Shown: piece after piece, positions 53,256 to 62,490 of the stretch
How the letters are laid out: every line of letters begins with the position of its first letter
Position numbering within the stretch: the first letter of the stretch is position 1
From: Companilactobacillus pabuli
GTDB lineage: Bacteria; Bacillota; Bacilli; Lactobacillales; Lactobacillaceae
Length of the DNA: 64,000 nt
Assembly (NCBI RefSeq): GCF_014058425.1
Contig: NZ_CP049366.1
Coordinates: 434,001-498,000, forward strand
Direction: 5' to 3'
Position numbers and translations under genes: made by a program
The notes under the pieces: model-generated
What the model saw: only the letters and a program-made list of their open reading frames with translations
What the model was told of the DNA's origin: nothing
The model's database searches: none

Positions 53256-54366
53256 ATGGAATTTGGTGAAATTAAAAATAAAATTTCTGAGATGGAAGAC
53301 AAAATAAAGCAGTTCAGGGGGTCTCTTTGACTTAGAGAATCTCGAAGAAAGTATTGCTGAAAATGAACATCAGATGACTGAGAATGGTTTTTGGGATGAT
53401 CATGAAAAAGCTCAAAAACTGATTGATGAGACTAATTCTTTAAAGGACAAATTTGATAATTTTAAAGAATTAAGTGAAGGTTTAGAAAATTTACAAGTTT
53501 TAGCCGAGCTGTATCAAGACGATCCAGAAGATGATTTGATGCAACAATTAGTAGACGATTCGTCTAAATTAGCTGAAAAGCTTCGTTCATATGAGTTAAT
53601 GATGTTATTAGCCGAACCATATGATTCTCACAATGCAATTTTGGAAATCCACCCAGGAGCTGGTGGAACTGAATCGCAAGATTGGGGTTCGATGCTTTTG
53701 AGAATGTATCAAAGATGGGCTGAACAACATCATTTCTCAGTTGAAATTGAAGATTATCAACCAGGTGATGAAGCTGGTATCAAGAGTGTTTCCATGATGA
53801 TTCGTGGTAAAAATGCTTATGGATTGCTGCGCTCTGAACGTGGGGTCCATCGATTGGTTAGAATTTCTCCATTCGATTCTGCTGGTCGTCGTCATACATC
53901 ATTTGCATCAGTTGACGTGATGCCTGAATTGGACGATAGTATTCACGTTGATATTAATGATGATGATTTGCGAGTTGATGTATTTAGATCTTCTGGTGCC
54001 GGTGGTCAACATATCAATAAGACTTCTTCAGCGGTTAGAATTACCCATTTGCCAACAGGTATCGTTGTCAGTTCGCAAGCACAACGTTCACAATTGCAAA
54101 ACAGGGAAACAGCTATGAACATGTTGAAGGCTAAGTTGTTCCAAAGAGAAGAGGAAGAACGTGCCAAGAAGCATGCTGAGATTCAAGGTGAACAACTAGA
54201 TATTGGTTGGGGTTCACAGATCCGTTCTTATGTATTTCATCCATATACTATGGTCAAAGATCATCGCTCAAATTACTCTACTAGCAATGGTCAAGGCGTT
54301 ATGGATGGTGATTTAGATCCATTTATTTATGCTTATCTCCAATGGAAATTACAAGGAGCCAAATAA
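53256..54366 (+). CDS. prfB: Peptide chain release factor 2, expressed by programmed +1 frameshift
   Basis: RF2 ends translation at UGA and UAA. The zero frame starts at ATG 53256 and hits TGA at 53328-53330 (codon 25). Shifting +1 by skipping T53328 continues as GAC TTA GAG and gives a protein of 369 residues. The visible motifs are SPF (stop-codon recognition, in ISPFDSAG) and GGQ ([11 protein letters not shown]). The frameshift site is CTTTGAC with an upstream AGGGGG. The gene follows secA and is 2 bp from phoP, with no terminator between, so prfB and phoPR may be co-transcribed. Confidence 0.96.
53316..53331 (+). other. prfB programmed frameshift site
   Basis: AGGGGG (53316-53321), TCT, then CTT TGA C. 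The SD-like AGGGGG is 3 bases before the CTT slip codon, and the in-frame TGA is read by RF2 itself, so low RF2 favours frameshifting. This is the known autoregulatory layout. Confidence 0.95.
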
Positions 54367-54368
54367 AG

Positions 54369-55034
54369 ATGAAGAAAAAAATCTTAGTTGTCGATGATGA
54401 ACCTTCGATTTTAGAGTTGATTGAATATAATTTGGAAAGTAATGATTATCAAGTGTCCACTGCTAAAGACGGTCAAGAAGCCTTTGACAAAGTAAACGAG
54501 CAGACTTTTGATTTGATGTTGTTAGATCAAATGTTGCCCAAAATGAGTGGAATTGAAGTTTTGAAAAAAATGCGTAAATCCGGTAATCTAACGCCAGTTA
54601 TTTTTCTAACAGCTGTAGATTCAGAAGATAACAAGATTGAGGGATTAGTTAGTGGTGCAGATGATTATGTCACTAAGCCCTTTAGTATTAAGGAATTATT
54701 AGCTCGAATCGAAGTAGTGTTGCGCCGAACTTCGGGAGAGAAGAAGAGTAAAACCTTTGAACTCAATACTGATGTCAAAGGACTTATTTTAGATGGCAAA
54801 GAAATTTCGCTAACTAAAAAAGAATATGAATTATTGGAATTTTTGATTAGAAATAAAGGTATTGTCGTTTCTCGAGAACAGATTTTCGACAATGTCTGGG
54901 GCATTAATTCTAATTCACAAATGCGGATGGTCGATATTCAAATTAGCCATCTTCGTGATAAAATTGAACAGGATACAAAGAACCCACAAATAATAAAAAC
55001 CGTGCATGGATTCGGTTATATTTTAGAGGTATGA
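54369..55034 (+). CDS. phoP: PhoP-type response regulator of the phosphate regulon
   Basis: The 221-residue OmpR-family regulator has acidic residues D9/D10, phospho-acceptor D53 (LLDQMLP), Lys in TKPFS, and a C-terminal winged helix ending KTVHGFGYILE. ATG 54369 fits AAGGAG 54353-54358; a longer start at 54342 lies inside prfB. The gene is followed by its kinase gene (ATGA overlap) and then the pst operon, which supports a phosphate role. Confidence 0.9.
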   Translation: MKKKILVVDDEPSILELIEYNLESNDYQVSTAKDGQEAFDKVNEQTFDLMLLDQMLPKMSGIEVLKKMRKSGNLTPVIFLTAVDSEDNKIEGLVSGADDYVTKPFSIKELLARIEVVLRRTSGEKKSKTFELNTDVKGLILDGKEISLTKKEYELLEFLIRNKGIVVSREQIFDNVWGINSNSQMRMVDIQISHLRDKIEQDTKNPQIIKTVHGFGYILEV

Positions 55035-55039
55035 CATTT

Positions 55040-56689
55040 ATGAAGAAAAGAATTGGACCAATAGTTGCCATTTTGATTTCTGTTGCAATATTTTTGATTT
55101 TAGTTACTTTCTCCGATAGTATTTTGGCGGATTCTCAAAACAATATGTTTACCGAGGAAACCATCTCTTATAAAGAATTAAAGAAAAACCATGAACCTGC
55201 AGACGCAGCTAGAATTGCTGGCTTGAATTATGTCGATGCCAGTCAAGAAAATACTACGATGCAAAAAAAAGCTTACGACATGTATCACAATGGCCGGACT
55301 ACTCCTGGCAAGAATTATGTGACTGATAAGACCTTTACTACTAGAACGATGTATTTCATGTCGAGTTCTAGTCGTCACATTGTAGCTAAGACCTACAATC
55401 GTTTTTGGAGCCAAAGTCCAATGACTTTTGTGATCGTTACTTTGATGTATTTCTTAATTACTGATTCAGTGATTTTATTCTATTATCGCAAGCGTCAGCA
55501 ATTGAGTGCCGATATTAAAAATGTAACTGAAAACTTGCGTCGAGTTCGCAAAGATAAGGAAATGTCTTCATTGATTTTGTCACCAACTGATGAGTTATAC
55601 GGTTTGGTTGAACAAACTAACAAAATTAGTATGGATATCAATGAATTGCGTGACGATGTTAGATTACGTGAAAGACGTTTTCGTGGTTTGGTTGGACATT
55701 TGCCAATTGGAGTTATGTTGTTGAACTCGCAAGGGGATGTCTTGTTGCACAATCAAGCGATGTCGAGTTTGTTGGATGAAAATATTTCTAATGAAATTCA
55801 TCCGTTCATTGAAGATGTTAAAACTTATAGTTTGAGTCGTATGATTGAGCATACTTTGAAGAAAAACAAGAACCATCATCGTGAAATTCAATTAGTTGGT
55901 AATTCACAAAAATTTGTGGATGCTAATGTTATTCGTTTGGTTCACTCAAGAGAAGATTATGAACAACAAGTCCTAGTAATCTTGTATGATTTAACACAGA
56001 GTCGTCAAATTGAGCGTATGCAAGTAGACTTTGTTAATAATGTCAGTCACGAATTAAAAACGCCGGTAACCTCAATTGAAGGCTTCTCAGAGACTTTGCT
56101 TAATGGTGCTAAAGATGATCCTAAGAAGCTAGATCATTTCTTGGGAATTATTCATAGCGAAAGTGTTCGTTTGTCTGATTTAATTCAAGATATTTTGTCA
56201 TTATCTAAAGTTAAACGTGATACGCAAAAGGCTGATACGATTAATTTGCATGATGACATTGATAAGATTTTGGATCGTCAGTCAATTGCGATTAAGAAGC
56301 ACAATATAACAGTTAAACAACAGTACTTTGGTAATCCCGAAGTAACGATCAATAAAGAAAAAATCAATCTTGTCTTCCGTAATTTGATCAAGAATGCCAT
56401 TTCTTACAACAAAGAAAATGGTGAGATTGATTTAGAAGTACATCATGATGAAATTGAAAATCGAATTAAATTTGTTATTAAAGATACTGGAATTGGAATC
56501 TCTGAAGAAGATCAAGGTCGAATTTTTGAAAGATTTTATCGAGTTGACCGTTCCAGAAGTCTGGAAACCGGTGGAACTGGGTTAGGATTGGCTATCGTCA
56601 AGGAGACCCTTGATACATTGGACGGAGATATCAGAATCGAGTCTAATAAGGGATTAGGGACAACGTTTACAGTTGACGTACCACTTTAA
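55040..56689 (+). CDS. phoR: PhoR-type sensor histidine kinase
   Basis: The 549-residue kinase has one membrane helix at each end of an outer domain (about 5-25 and 127-148), a HAMP-like linker, a PAS domain (about 210-315), HisKA with His337 (NNVSHELKTPV) and an ATPase domain (NLIKNAISYN, DTGIGISEED, GTGLGLAIVKETL). I use ATG 55040, 10 bases after AGAGG; ATG 55031, which overlaps the phoP stop (ATGA), is also possible. It should respond to the Pst transporter and PhoU. Confidence 0.9.
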   Translation: MKKRIGPIVAILISVAIFLILVTFSDSILADSQNNMFTEETISYKELKKNHEPADAARIAGLNYVDASQENTTMQKKAYDMYHNGRTTPGKNYVTDKTFTTRTMYFMSSSSRHIVAKTYNRFWSQSPMTFVIVTLMYFLITDSVILFYYRKRQQLSADIKNVTENLRRVRKDKEMSSLILSPTDELYGLVEQTNKISMDINELRDDVRLRERRFRGLVGHLPIGVMLLNSQGDVLLHNQAMSSLLDENISNEIHPFIEDVKTYSLSRMIEHTLKKNKNHHREIQLVGNSQKFVDANVIRLVHSREDYEQQVLVILYDLTQSRQIERMQVDFVNNVSHELKTPVTSIEGFSETLLNGAKDDPKKLDHFLGIIHSESVRLSDLIQDILSLSKVKRDTQKADTINLHDDIDKILDRQSIAIKKHNITVKQQYFGNPEVTINKEKINLVFRNLIKNAISYNKENGEIDLEVHHDEIENRIKFVIKDTGIGISEEDQGRIFERFYRVDRSRSLETGGTGLGLAIVKETLDTLDGDIRIESNKGLGTTFTVDVPL

Positions 56690-56696
56690 TAAAATT

Positions 56697-56735
56697 GCTG
56701 CAACAAAATATTTTATTTTGTTACAGCTTTTTTTT
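56697..56735 (+). terminator. Rho-independent terminator after phoR
   Basis: GCTGCAACAAAAT pairs with ATTTTGTTACAGC (one bulge or mismatch), followed by nine T residues. Confidence 0.88.
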
Positions 56736-56763
56736 ATACAAAAAATATACAATTGTGTATTAT
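56734..56763 (+). promoter_or_regulatory. pstS promoter with possible PhoP boxes
   Basis: TTATACA (56734-56740) and ATATACA (56745-56751) are direct repeats with an 11-bp period, like the TT(A/T)ACA repeats bound by PhoP. TATACA (56735) and TATTAT (56758) form -35 and -10 elements 17 bp apart. Only two repeats are seen, so the PhoP link is tentative. Confidence 0.45.
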
Positions 56764-56787
56764 TCTAGTCGGATAGAGGTGAGAACA

Positions 56788-57663
56788 TTGAAAAAGAGAC
56801 TTGTTGCATTATTTGCAATTATGATTCCAATTATTTTTGTTTTGAGTGGTTGCAAAGGCACTTCAAGCCAAGAAACTATTACAGCAGTTGGTTCGTCAGC
56901 TGCTCAACCGTTAGTGGAATTAGCGGGGGAAGAATTTTCAAAGAGTAACCCCAATAGATACGTTAACGTCCAAGGTGGAGGAACCGGTACAGGACTCAGC
57001 CAGATTCAACAAGGTGCCGTAAATATCGGTAATTCTGATTTGTATGCAGAGCAGAAAAAGGGTATTGATGCTAGCAAACTTGTTGATCATCGAATAGCTG
57101 CAGTTGGAATGATTCCAATCGTTAATAAAGACGTCAAAGTTAAGTCACTGACGATCAAGCAATTACGTGAGATTTTTTCCGGCGAAATAACTAACTGGAA
57201 ACAAGTTGGTGGTCAAGACTTAAAAATCACGATTATCAACCGTGCTGATGGTAGTGGTACTAGAGCTGCTTTTGAAAGCGACGTTATGAACGGGGCACCA
57301 TTTGTCCGCTCACAAGAACAAGATTCTAGTGGAATGGTCCGTCAAATCGTTAACAATACAGCTGGTTCAATCAGTTATTTGGCTATGCCTTATTTAAATG
57401 ACGCAGTTAAGACCGTAAATATAAATGGCATTGCGCCAACAATTAAAAATATTGAAAACAATAAATGGAAGATTTGGTCATACGAGCATTTGTATACAAA
57501 TGGTCAACCAAGTTCTATGACTAAAGAGTTTCTTGAATTCATTATGACTGATAGGATTCAAAATAAAGTTGTTAAAAAAATGAATTATGTTCCAATTAAT
57601 GAAATGAAGTATCAAAAGGATTATAAGGGCAATGTTACGCCCGTTTCAAAGGGGGTAAAGTAA
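56788..57663 (+). CDS. pstS: Phosphate-binding lipoprotein PstS
   Basis: PstS captures phosphate outside the membrane for the Pst importer. The 291-residue product has a signal peptide with lipobox LSGC (Cys about 21), AVGSSAAQPLVE (phosphate-binding loop) and NRADGSGTRAAFE, which also contacts phosphate. The start is TTG 56788, 6 bases after GAGGTG; a reading from 56695 would begin inside the terminator. It is the first gene of pstSCAB1B2-phoU. Confidence 0.94.
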   Translation: MKKRLVALFAIMIPIIFVLSGCKGTSSQETITAVGSSAAQPLVELAGEEFSKSNPNRYVNVQGGGTGTGLSQIQQGAVNIGNSDLYAEQKKGIDASKLVDHRIAAVGMIPIVNKDVKVKSLTIKQLREIFSGEITNWKQVGGQDLKITIINRADGSGTRAAFESDVMNGAPFVRSQEQDSSGMVRQIVNNTAGSISYLAMPYLNDAVKTVNINGIAPTIKNIENNKWKIWSYEHLYTNGQPSSMTKEFLEFIMTDRIQNKVVKKMNYVPINEMKYQKDYKGNVTPVSKGVK

Positions 57664-57664
57664 T

Positions 57665-58585
57665 TTGAAAGATCCAATCAAAGAAAGTTTAACGAAAAAA
57701 TCAGTTTCCGCTAAACGTGAAACTCGCGGTAAGATTATATCTTTCAGTTTTACTGCCATTATTGTCTTATTAGTGGTTACGATTATTGGTTTTATCGCAT
57801 CACGTGGGGTTTTAATCTTTATTAAAGATGGTGTAAATCCAATTGATTTTCTAACGCATTCTGTTTGGGCTCCAAATAAACTTGATAGTGCTGGACATCC
57901 AATTGTGGGAGCTGCGCCGATGATTGTTGGCTCGTTTGCAGTTACCTTGATTGCAGCTCTAATCGGTACGCCATTTGCGATTGCGGCCGCTTTATTTATG
58001 ACAGAGATTTCGCCTAAATGGGGGCGCAAAATTTTACAACCTGTGATTGAATTATTAGTAGGTATTCCTTCAGTTGTTTACGGATTTATCGGTTTAACAA
58101 TTGTGGTACCTTTTGTAAGAAAAATTGCTGGTGGTAGTGGATTTGGTATTTTAGCTGGATCATTTGTTTTATTCGTAATGATTTTGCCAACAATTACTTC
58201 AATGTCCGTTGATGCATTAAGGGCAGTTCCAAGATATTATCGTGAAGCTTCCTTAGCCTTAGGTGCTACTAGATGGCAAACGATTCACAAAGTAATCTTG
58301 AGGGCAGCTACACCAGGATTATTGACAGCTGTTGTCTTTGGTATGGCAAGAGCTTTTGGTGAAGCTTTGGCTGTTCAAATGGTTATCGGTAATGCCATGC
58401 TACTACCACAAAATTTGGTTTCGCCATCATCGACTTTAACTAGTGTTTTGACGATGAATATGGGAAATACCATTATGGGATCAACGCCTAACAATGCGCT
58501 TTGGTCATTAGCTTTACTATTGTTGTTGATGTCTCTATTCTTCAACTTCATCATCAGATCAATTGCTAAGCGAGGTGAATTCTAG
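57665..58585 (+). CDS. pstC: Phosphate ABC transporter permease PstC
   Basis: The 306-residue permease has six membrane helices and the EAA-type loop (REASLALGATRWQTIHKV). The start is TTG, following GGGGG; the gene begins 1 bp after pstS. Its stop shares one base with the GTG of pstA (TAGTG), so translation is coupled. Confidence 0.95.
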   Translation: MKDPIKESLTKKSVSAKRETRGKIISFSFTAIIVLLVVTIIGFIASRGVLIFIKDGVNPIDFLTHSVWAPNKLDSAGHPIVGAAPMIVGSFAVTLIAALIGTPFAIAAALFMTEISPKWGRKILQPVIELLVGIPSVVYGFIGLTIVVPFVRKIAGGSGFGILAGSFVLFVMILPTITSMSVDALRAVPRYYREASLALGATRWQTIHKVILRAATPGLLTAVVFGMARAFGEALAVQMVIGNAMLLPQNLVSPSSTLTSVLTMNMGNTIMGSTPNNALWSLALLLLLMSLFFNFIIRSIAKRGEF

Positions 58586-59472
58586 TGTTTAATGAGAAAA
58601 ATAAAGACAAGATCGCTACAGGTGTCATTTATGTGATGTCAGGCATTATTGTCTTAATCTTGCTAGGTTTATTGATTTATATTTTGGGTAGTGGTTTGAG
58701 ATATGTTAATTGGCATTTCTTAACTTCTGGTTCAAAAGCTTTCCAAGCCGGAAGTGGTGTTGGAATTCAATTATTCAACTCGTTTTTCTTATTGATTTTG
58801 TCGATGTTGATTTCAATTCCAATCTCAATTTGTGCCGGAATTTACTTGTCTGAATACGCTGGAAAGAATAAATTCGTTGAATTGATTCGTGTTTCGATTG
58901 AAGTTTTAAGTTCTTTGCCATCAATCGTTGTCGGTTTGTTTGGATTCTTGATTTTTGTAATTAGTTTTAAATTTGGATTTTCAATCCTTTCTGGTGCGCT
59001 AACTTTGACAGTCTTTAACTTGCCAATTCTAACGAGAAATGTGGAAGATTCATTGAAGTCTGTTCCTCAGTCTCAACGAGAAGCTGGACTTGCTTTAGGA
59101 TTATCAAAATGGGAAACAGTGATTCACGTTATTATTCCTGATGGATTACCAGGAATTATTACCGGGATGATCATTGGTGCCGGAAGAGTATTTGGTGAGG
59201 CTGCGGCTTTGATTTATACAGCCGGTCAATCTGCTCCACCTTTAGACTTTACTAATTTCAATATCTTCAGTATCACAAGTCCGTTGAACTTGATGAGACC
59301 AGCTGAAACTTTGGCGGTACATATTTGGAAAGTTAACTCTGAAGGTTTGATTCCTGATGCAGTGCAAGTTTCTGCCGGAGCTTCAGCCGTGTTGATTATT
59401 GCCGTATTGATTTTTAATCTTCTATCTAGATATATTGGTAATTTAGTTTATAAAAAGATGACGGGTGAGTAG
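58585..59472 (+). CDS. pstA: Phosphate ABC transporter permease PstA
   Basis: The 295-residue permease has six helices and the EAA loop (REAGLALGLSKWETVIHV). The start is GTG, preceded by CGAGGTG. It forms the membrane channel with PstC and binds the PstB ATPases. Confidence 0.95.
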   Translation: MFNEKNKDKIATGVIYVMSGIIVLILLGLLIYILGSGLRYVNWHFLTSGSKAFQAGSGVGIQLFNSFFLLILSMLISIPISICAGIYLSEYAGKNKFVELIRVSIEVLSSLPSIVVGLFGFLIFVISFKFGFSILSGALTLTVFNLPILTRNVEDSLKSVPQSQREAGLALGLSKWETVIHVIIPDGLPGIITGMIIGAGRVFGEAAALIYTAGQSAPPLDFTNFNIFSITSPLNLMRPAETLAVHIWKVNSEGLIPDAVQVSAGASAVLIIAVLIFNLLSRYIGNLVYKKMTGE

Positions 59473-59475
59473 AAT

Positions 59476-60282
59476 ATGACAGAACAAAATGAACAACAAT
59501 ACATCCTTCATTTGGACGAGGATAAACATGAAATCGCCATGAAGACTAAGGATCTACAAGTTTTTTATGGCGAAAAAGAAGCCATGCACAAAGCATCGCT
59601 TCAATTTGAAAGATACAAGATTACCTCTTTAATCGGTGCCTCTGGTTCTGGTAAATCGACTTATTTAAGATCTTTAAATCGAATGAACGATGAAGTACCA
59701 AGTGCTAGTGTTAAAGGTCAGATCATGTATCGTGGTTTAGATATCAATAAAGATAATGTTGATATTTATGAAGTTAGAAAACATATTGGGATGGTTTTTC
59801 AACGTCCTAATCCATTTTCTAAATCAATTTATGACAATATTACTTTTGCTTTAAAACGTCATGGCTTACATGACAAGGATAAATTAGATGAAATCGTTGA
59901 GACAACTTTGAAACAAGCTTCCTTATGGGACCAAGTTAAAGATGATCTTAACAAAAGTGCATTAGCACTCTCTGGGGGTCAACAACAAAGACTTTGTATT
60001 GCTAGAGCCATTGCAATGAAACCGGATATTTTATTGATGGATGAACCTGCAAGTGCGCTAGATCCAATATCAACGTCAAATGTTGAAGAAACAATGTTGA
60101 GCTTGAAGGATAAGTTTACAATTATTATCGTTACGCACAACATGCAACAAGCAGCTAGAATCAGTGATTACACAGCATTTTTCCACATGGGACATGCTGT
60201 CGAATTTAATGAAACTAGAAAAATCTTTACGCGTCCTAAGATTAAGACAACTGAAGATTATGTTTCTGGACACTTTGGATAG
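59476..60282 (+). CDS. pstB: Phosphate ABC transporter ATP-binding protein PstB (copy 1)
   Basis: The 268-residue ATPase has Walker [10 protein letters not shown], signature [14 protein letters not shown], Walker B ILLMDEP and the H-loop TH. An N-terminal extension of about 20 residues precedes the ABC domain. It is one of two adjacent pstB genes, which differ clearly in sequence, so it is an old duplication. Confidence 0.94.
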   Translation: MTEQNEQQYILHLDEDKHEIAMKTKDLQVFYGEKEAMHKASLQFERYKITSLIGASGSGKSTYLRSLNRMNDEVPSASVKGQIMYRGLDINKDNVDIYEVRKHIGMVFQRPNPFSKSIYDNITFALKRHGLHDKDKLDEIVETTLKQASLWDQVKDDLNKSALALSGGQQQRLCIARAIAMKPDILLMDEPASALDPISTSNVEETMLSLKDKFTIIIVTHNMQQAARISDYTAFFHMGHAVEFNETRKIFTRPKIKTTEDYVSGHFG

Positions 60283-60293
60283 GAGCACTCATA

Positions 60294-61052
60294 TTGACAG
60301 AAAAAATTTTAACATCATCTGATGTACATTTATTTTATGGTAAAAAAGAAGCCTTAAAAGGCATTAATCTGGACTTCAACAAAAATGAAATCACAGCTTT
60401 GATTGGTCCTTCTGGATGTGGTAAGTCAACTTATCTTAGATGTCTTAACCGCATGAACGACTTGATTCCTGATGTAACGATCACTGGAACTATTAGTCTA
60501 AATGGAAAAAACATTTATGCTCCTAATATTGATACGGTTGAATTGCGTAAACAAGTTGGAATGGTTTTTCAACAACCAAATCCATTTCCTTTTTCAATTT
60601 ATGATAATGTAGTATATGGACTAAGACTTGCGGGCGTGAAAGATAAAGCTGTTTTGGATGAAGCTGTTGAAACTAGTTTGCAAAGTGCTGCTGTTTGGGA
60701 TGACGTCAAAGATAAATTACATCAAAGTGCTTTGTCATTATCCGGTGGTCAGCAACAGAGAGTATGTATTGCTAGAGTTTTGGCAGTGAAACCTGATATC
60801 ATCTTATTAGATGAACCAACTTCAGCTTTGGATCCAATTTCTTCATCCAAGGTTGAAGATACTATGCTTCGCTTACGTGAGGATTACACAATTATTACCG
60901 TTACACACAATATGCAACAGGCATCAAGAATATCAGATCAGACCGCTTTCTTCCTAAATGGGGAATTGATTGAGGCGGATAAAACTAGAAATATTTTCTT
61001 AAATCCGAAGGAAAAACAAACGGAGGATTATATTTCTGGAAAATTCGGTTAG
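60294..61052 (+). CDS. pstB: Phosphate ABC transporter ATP-binding protein PstB (copy 2)
   Basis: The 252-residue ATPase has Walker [10 protein letters not shown], signature [14 protein letters not shown], Walker [14 protein letters not shown] and the H-loop TH. The start is TTG, 7-8 bases after GGAG. It could form a heterodimer with PstB copy 1 or an alternative homodimer. Confidence 0.94.
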   Translation: MTEKILTSSDVHLFYGKKEALKGINLDFNKNEITALIGPSGCGKSTYLRCLNRMNDLIPDVTITGTISLNGKNIYAPNIDTVELRKQVGMVFQQPNPFPFSIYDNVVYGLRLAGVKDKAVLDEAVETSLQSAAVWDDVKDKLHQSALSLSGGQQQRVCIARVLAVKPDIILLDEPTSALDPISSSKVEDTMLRLREDYTIITVTHNMQQASRISDQTAFFLNGELIEADKTRNIFLNPKEKQTEDYISGKFG

Positions 61053-61063
61053 GAGAAAAGAAA

Positions 61064-61735
61064 ATGCGTACTACTTTTGAAGAACAATTAAATAATCTAC
61101 ATTTACGGTTCTCAGAGATGGGTATGATGGCCAGTGAAGCCATTATGAAATCCGTTAAAGCATATATAGATCATGACAAGGCTTTGGCAAAAGATGTAAT
61201 TCAGCATGACCATGTAATCAACAAACGAGAAATGGATCTTGAAAAAGAATCTTTTGAAATGATTGCTCTGCAACAACCTGTGACATCCGATTTAAGAATG
61301 ATTGTGACAGTATTAAAGGCAAGTTCTGATTTAGAGCGAATGGGTGACCATGCTGTAAGTATTGCGCAAGAAACAATTCGGGTCAAAGGTGAGACTAGAG
61401 TTCCAGAAATCGAAAAGGTCATTGGTGAAATGGGCGATATGGCAACATCTATCGTTGAAGATTCACTAGAAGCTTATCTAAAAAGAGACAGTAAGATGGC
61501 TGAAGAAGTTGCTCATCGCGATATTGAAATCGATGCTAAAAGTACTATGATCAATGAATTGTGTATTAAAGATATGCAAAAGACTGTTGAGAATGTTTTG
61601 AGTGGCTCCTCTTACATGTTAGTAGCTAGTTATTTGGAACGTGTTGGTGACTATGCAACTAATATTTGCGAATGGGTAGTTTACTTGAACACTGGACATG
61701 TGGTAGAACTGAATCGGAAGCATATTGCTGAATAG
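61064..61735 (+). CDS. phoU: Phosphate signalling protein PhoU
   Basis: The 223-residue all-helical protein is made of two similar three-helix bundles with metal-binding E/DxxxD motifs (RMGDHAVSI, RVGDYATNI). PhoU links Pst transport activity to PhoR, keeping the regulon off when phosphate is plentiful. AGGAG precedes the ATG; it is the last gene of the pst operon. Confidence 0.95.
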   Translation: MRTTFEEQLNNLHLRFSEMGMMASEAIMKSVKAYIDHDKALAKDVIQHDHVINKREMDLEKESFEMIALQQPVTSDLRMIVTVLKASSDLERMGDHAVSIAQETIRVKGETRVPEIEKVIGEMGDMATSIVEDSLEAYLKRDSKMAEEVAHRDIEIDAKSTMINELCIKDMQKTVENVLSGSSYMLVASYLERVGDYATNICEWVVYLNTGHVVELNRKHIAE

Positions 61736-61777
61736 GCATGTGTTTAATATTTTTGGAACGAGTTGAGGTGATATTTT

Positions 61778-62029
61778 ATGAGAAATAGGATCACGAGATC
61801 TAGTACAAATCGGATGCTTGCAGGTGTTTGTGGAGGATTAGGTGAGTACTTTGGAATCGACTCGACTTGGATTCGCCTGTTATTTATTTTCTTAACACCG
61901 TTGACTTATTTTTTGACGATTTTGGTTTATGTAGTTTGCGTCTTTTCATTTCCGGAAACTCGTAACATTCAAGAAACTGATTTTAGAAAGAAATACCGTC
62001 GACCTAAGGCTCCCAAAAAATATTATTGA
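61778..62029 (+). CDS. PspC-domain membrane protein (YvlC-like)
   Basis: The 83-residue product matches the PspC domain: RSSTNRMLAGVCGGLGEYFG followed by a membrane helix (about 31-55) and a basic tail. PspC-type proteins act in envelope stress. It is paired with the YvlD-like gene 29 bp later, as in B. subtilis yvlCD upstream of hprK. Confidence 0.88.
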   Translation: MRNRITRSSTNRMLAGVCGGLGEYFGIDSTWIRLLFIFLTPLTYFLTILVYVVCVFSFPETRNIQETDFRKKYRRPKAPKKYY

Positions 62030-62058
62030 TTTAAATACTAATTAAATGAGGGTATGCA

Positions 62059-62424
62059 ATGAAGTTATTAATCAGACTGGTAATTCAAACGCTGTTGTTT
62101 TTAGCAATTGCGCGTGTTTTGCCGGGGATGTTTCAAATTGATAGTTTAGGTACGGCTATTTTAGCAAGTTTGGTTTTGGTAATTCTGAATGGAACTATTA
62201 AGCCACTGTTGCACATTATTTCATTGCCGATTACTTTTATCACTTTCGGATTATTTTCGTTTGTGATTAATGCTATTACTTTGGAACTGACTTCTGTTTT
62301 AGTAGGATCAGCAAGTTTTCATTTTAATGGTTTTGGTTCGGCATTAGTCGTAGCAGTAATTTTAGCAATTTGTTATTCTATTATTAACAATTATACGAAA
62401 GACAATTTTCAAAGACGCGTCTAG
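62059..62424 (+). CDS. yvlD: YvlD-like phage-holin-4 family membrane protein
   Basis: The 121-residue product has four hydrophobic helices and the family core LNGTIKPLLHIISLPITFIT. Despite the Pfam name it is not a phage lysis protein; in Bacillus it sits in an envelope-stress-inducible operon with YvlC. The stop codon lies inside the following terminator. Confidence 0.85.
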   Translation: MKLLIRLVIQTLLFLAIARVLPGMFQIDSLGTAILASLVLVILNGTIKPLLHIISLPITFITFGLFSFVINAITLELTSVLVGSASFHFNGFGSALVVAVILAICYSIINNYTKDNFQRRV

Positions 62425-62438
62425 AACGCGTTTTTTTT
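62414..62438 (+). terminator. Rho-independent terminator after yvlD
   Basis: ACGCGT, loop CTAGA, ACGCGT followed by eight T residues. The left arm is part of the yvlD coding end. Confidence 0.75.
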
Positions 62439-62490
62439 GTATCATTTAATGATAAACTTAAGGTAAAACATGAATTAGTGAGGCTGGGTT

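Noticed and set aside
53256-53330. prfB as a frameshifted pseudogene
   Set aside because: The stop, slip codon and SD-like element are the known programmed frameshift signal, and the rest of RF2 is intact.
59476-61052. Two pstB genes as an assembly duplication
   Set aside because: The copies differ clearly in length and sequence (GASGSGKST versus GPSGCGKST), so they are genuine paralogues, common in Firmicutes.
62059-62424. Phage holin, indicating a prophage remnant
   Set aside because: The family name is misleading: this is the YvlD-type membrane protein next to a PspC gene and hprK, with no phage genes around.
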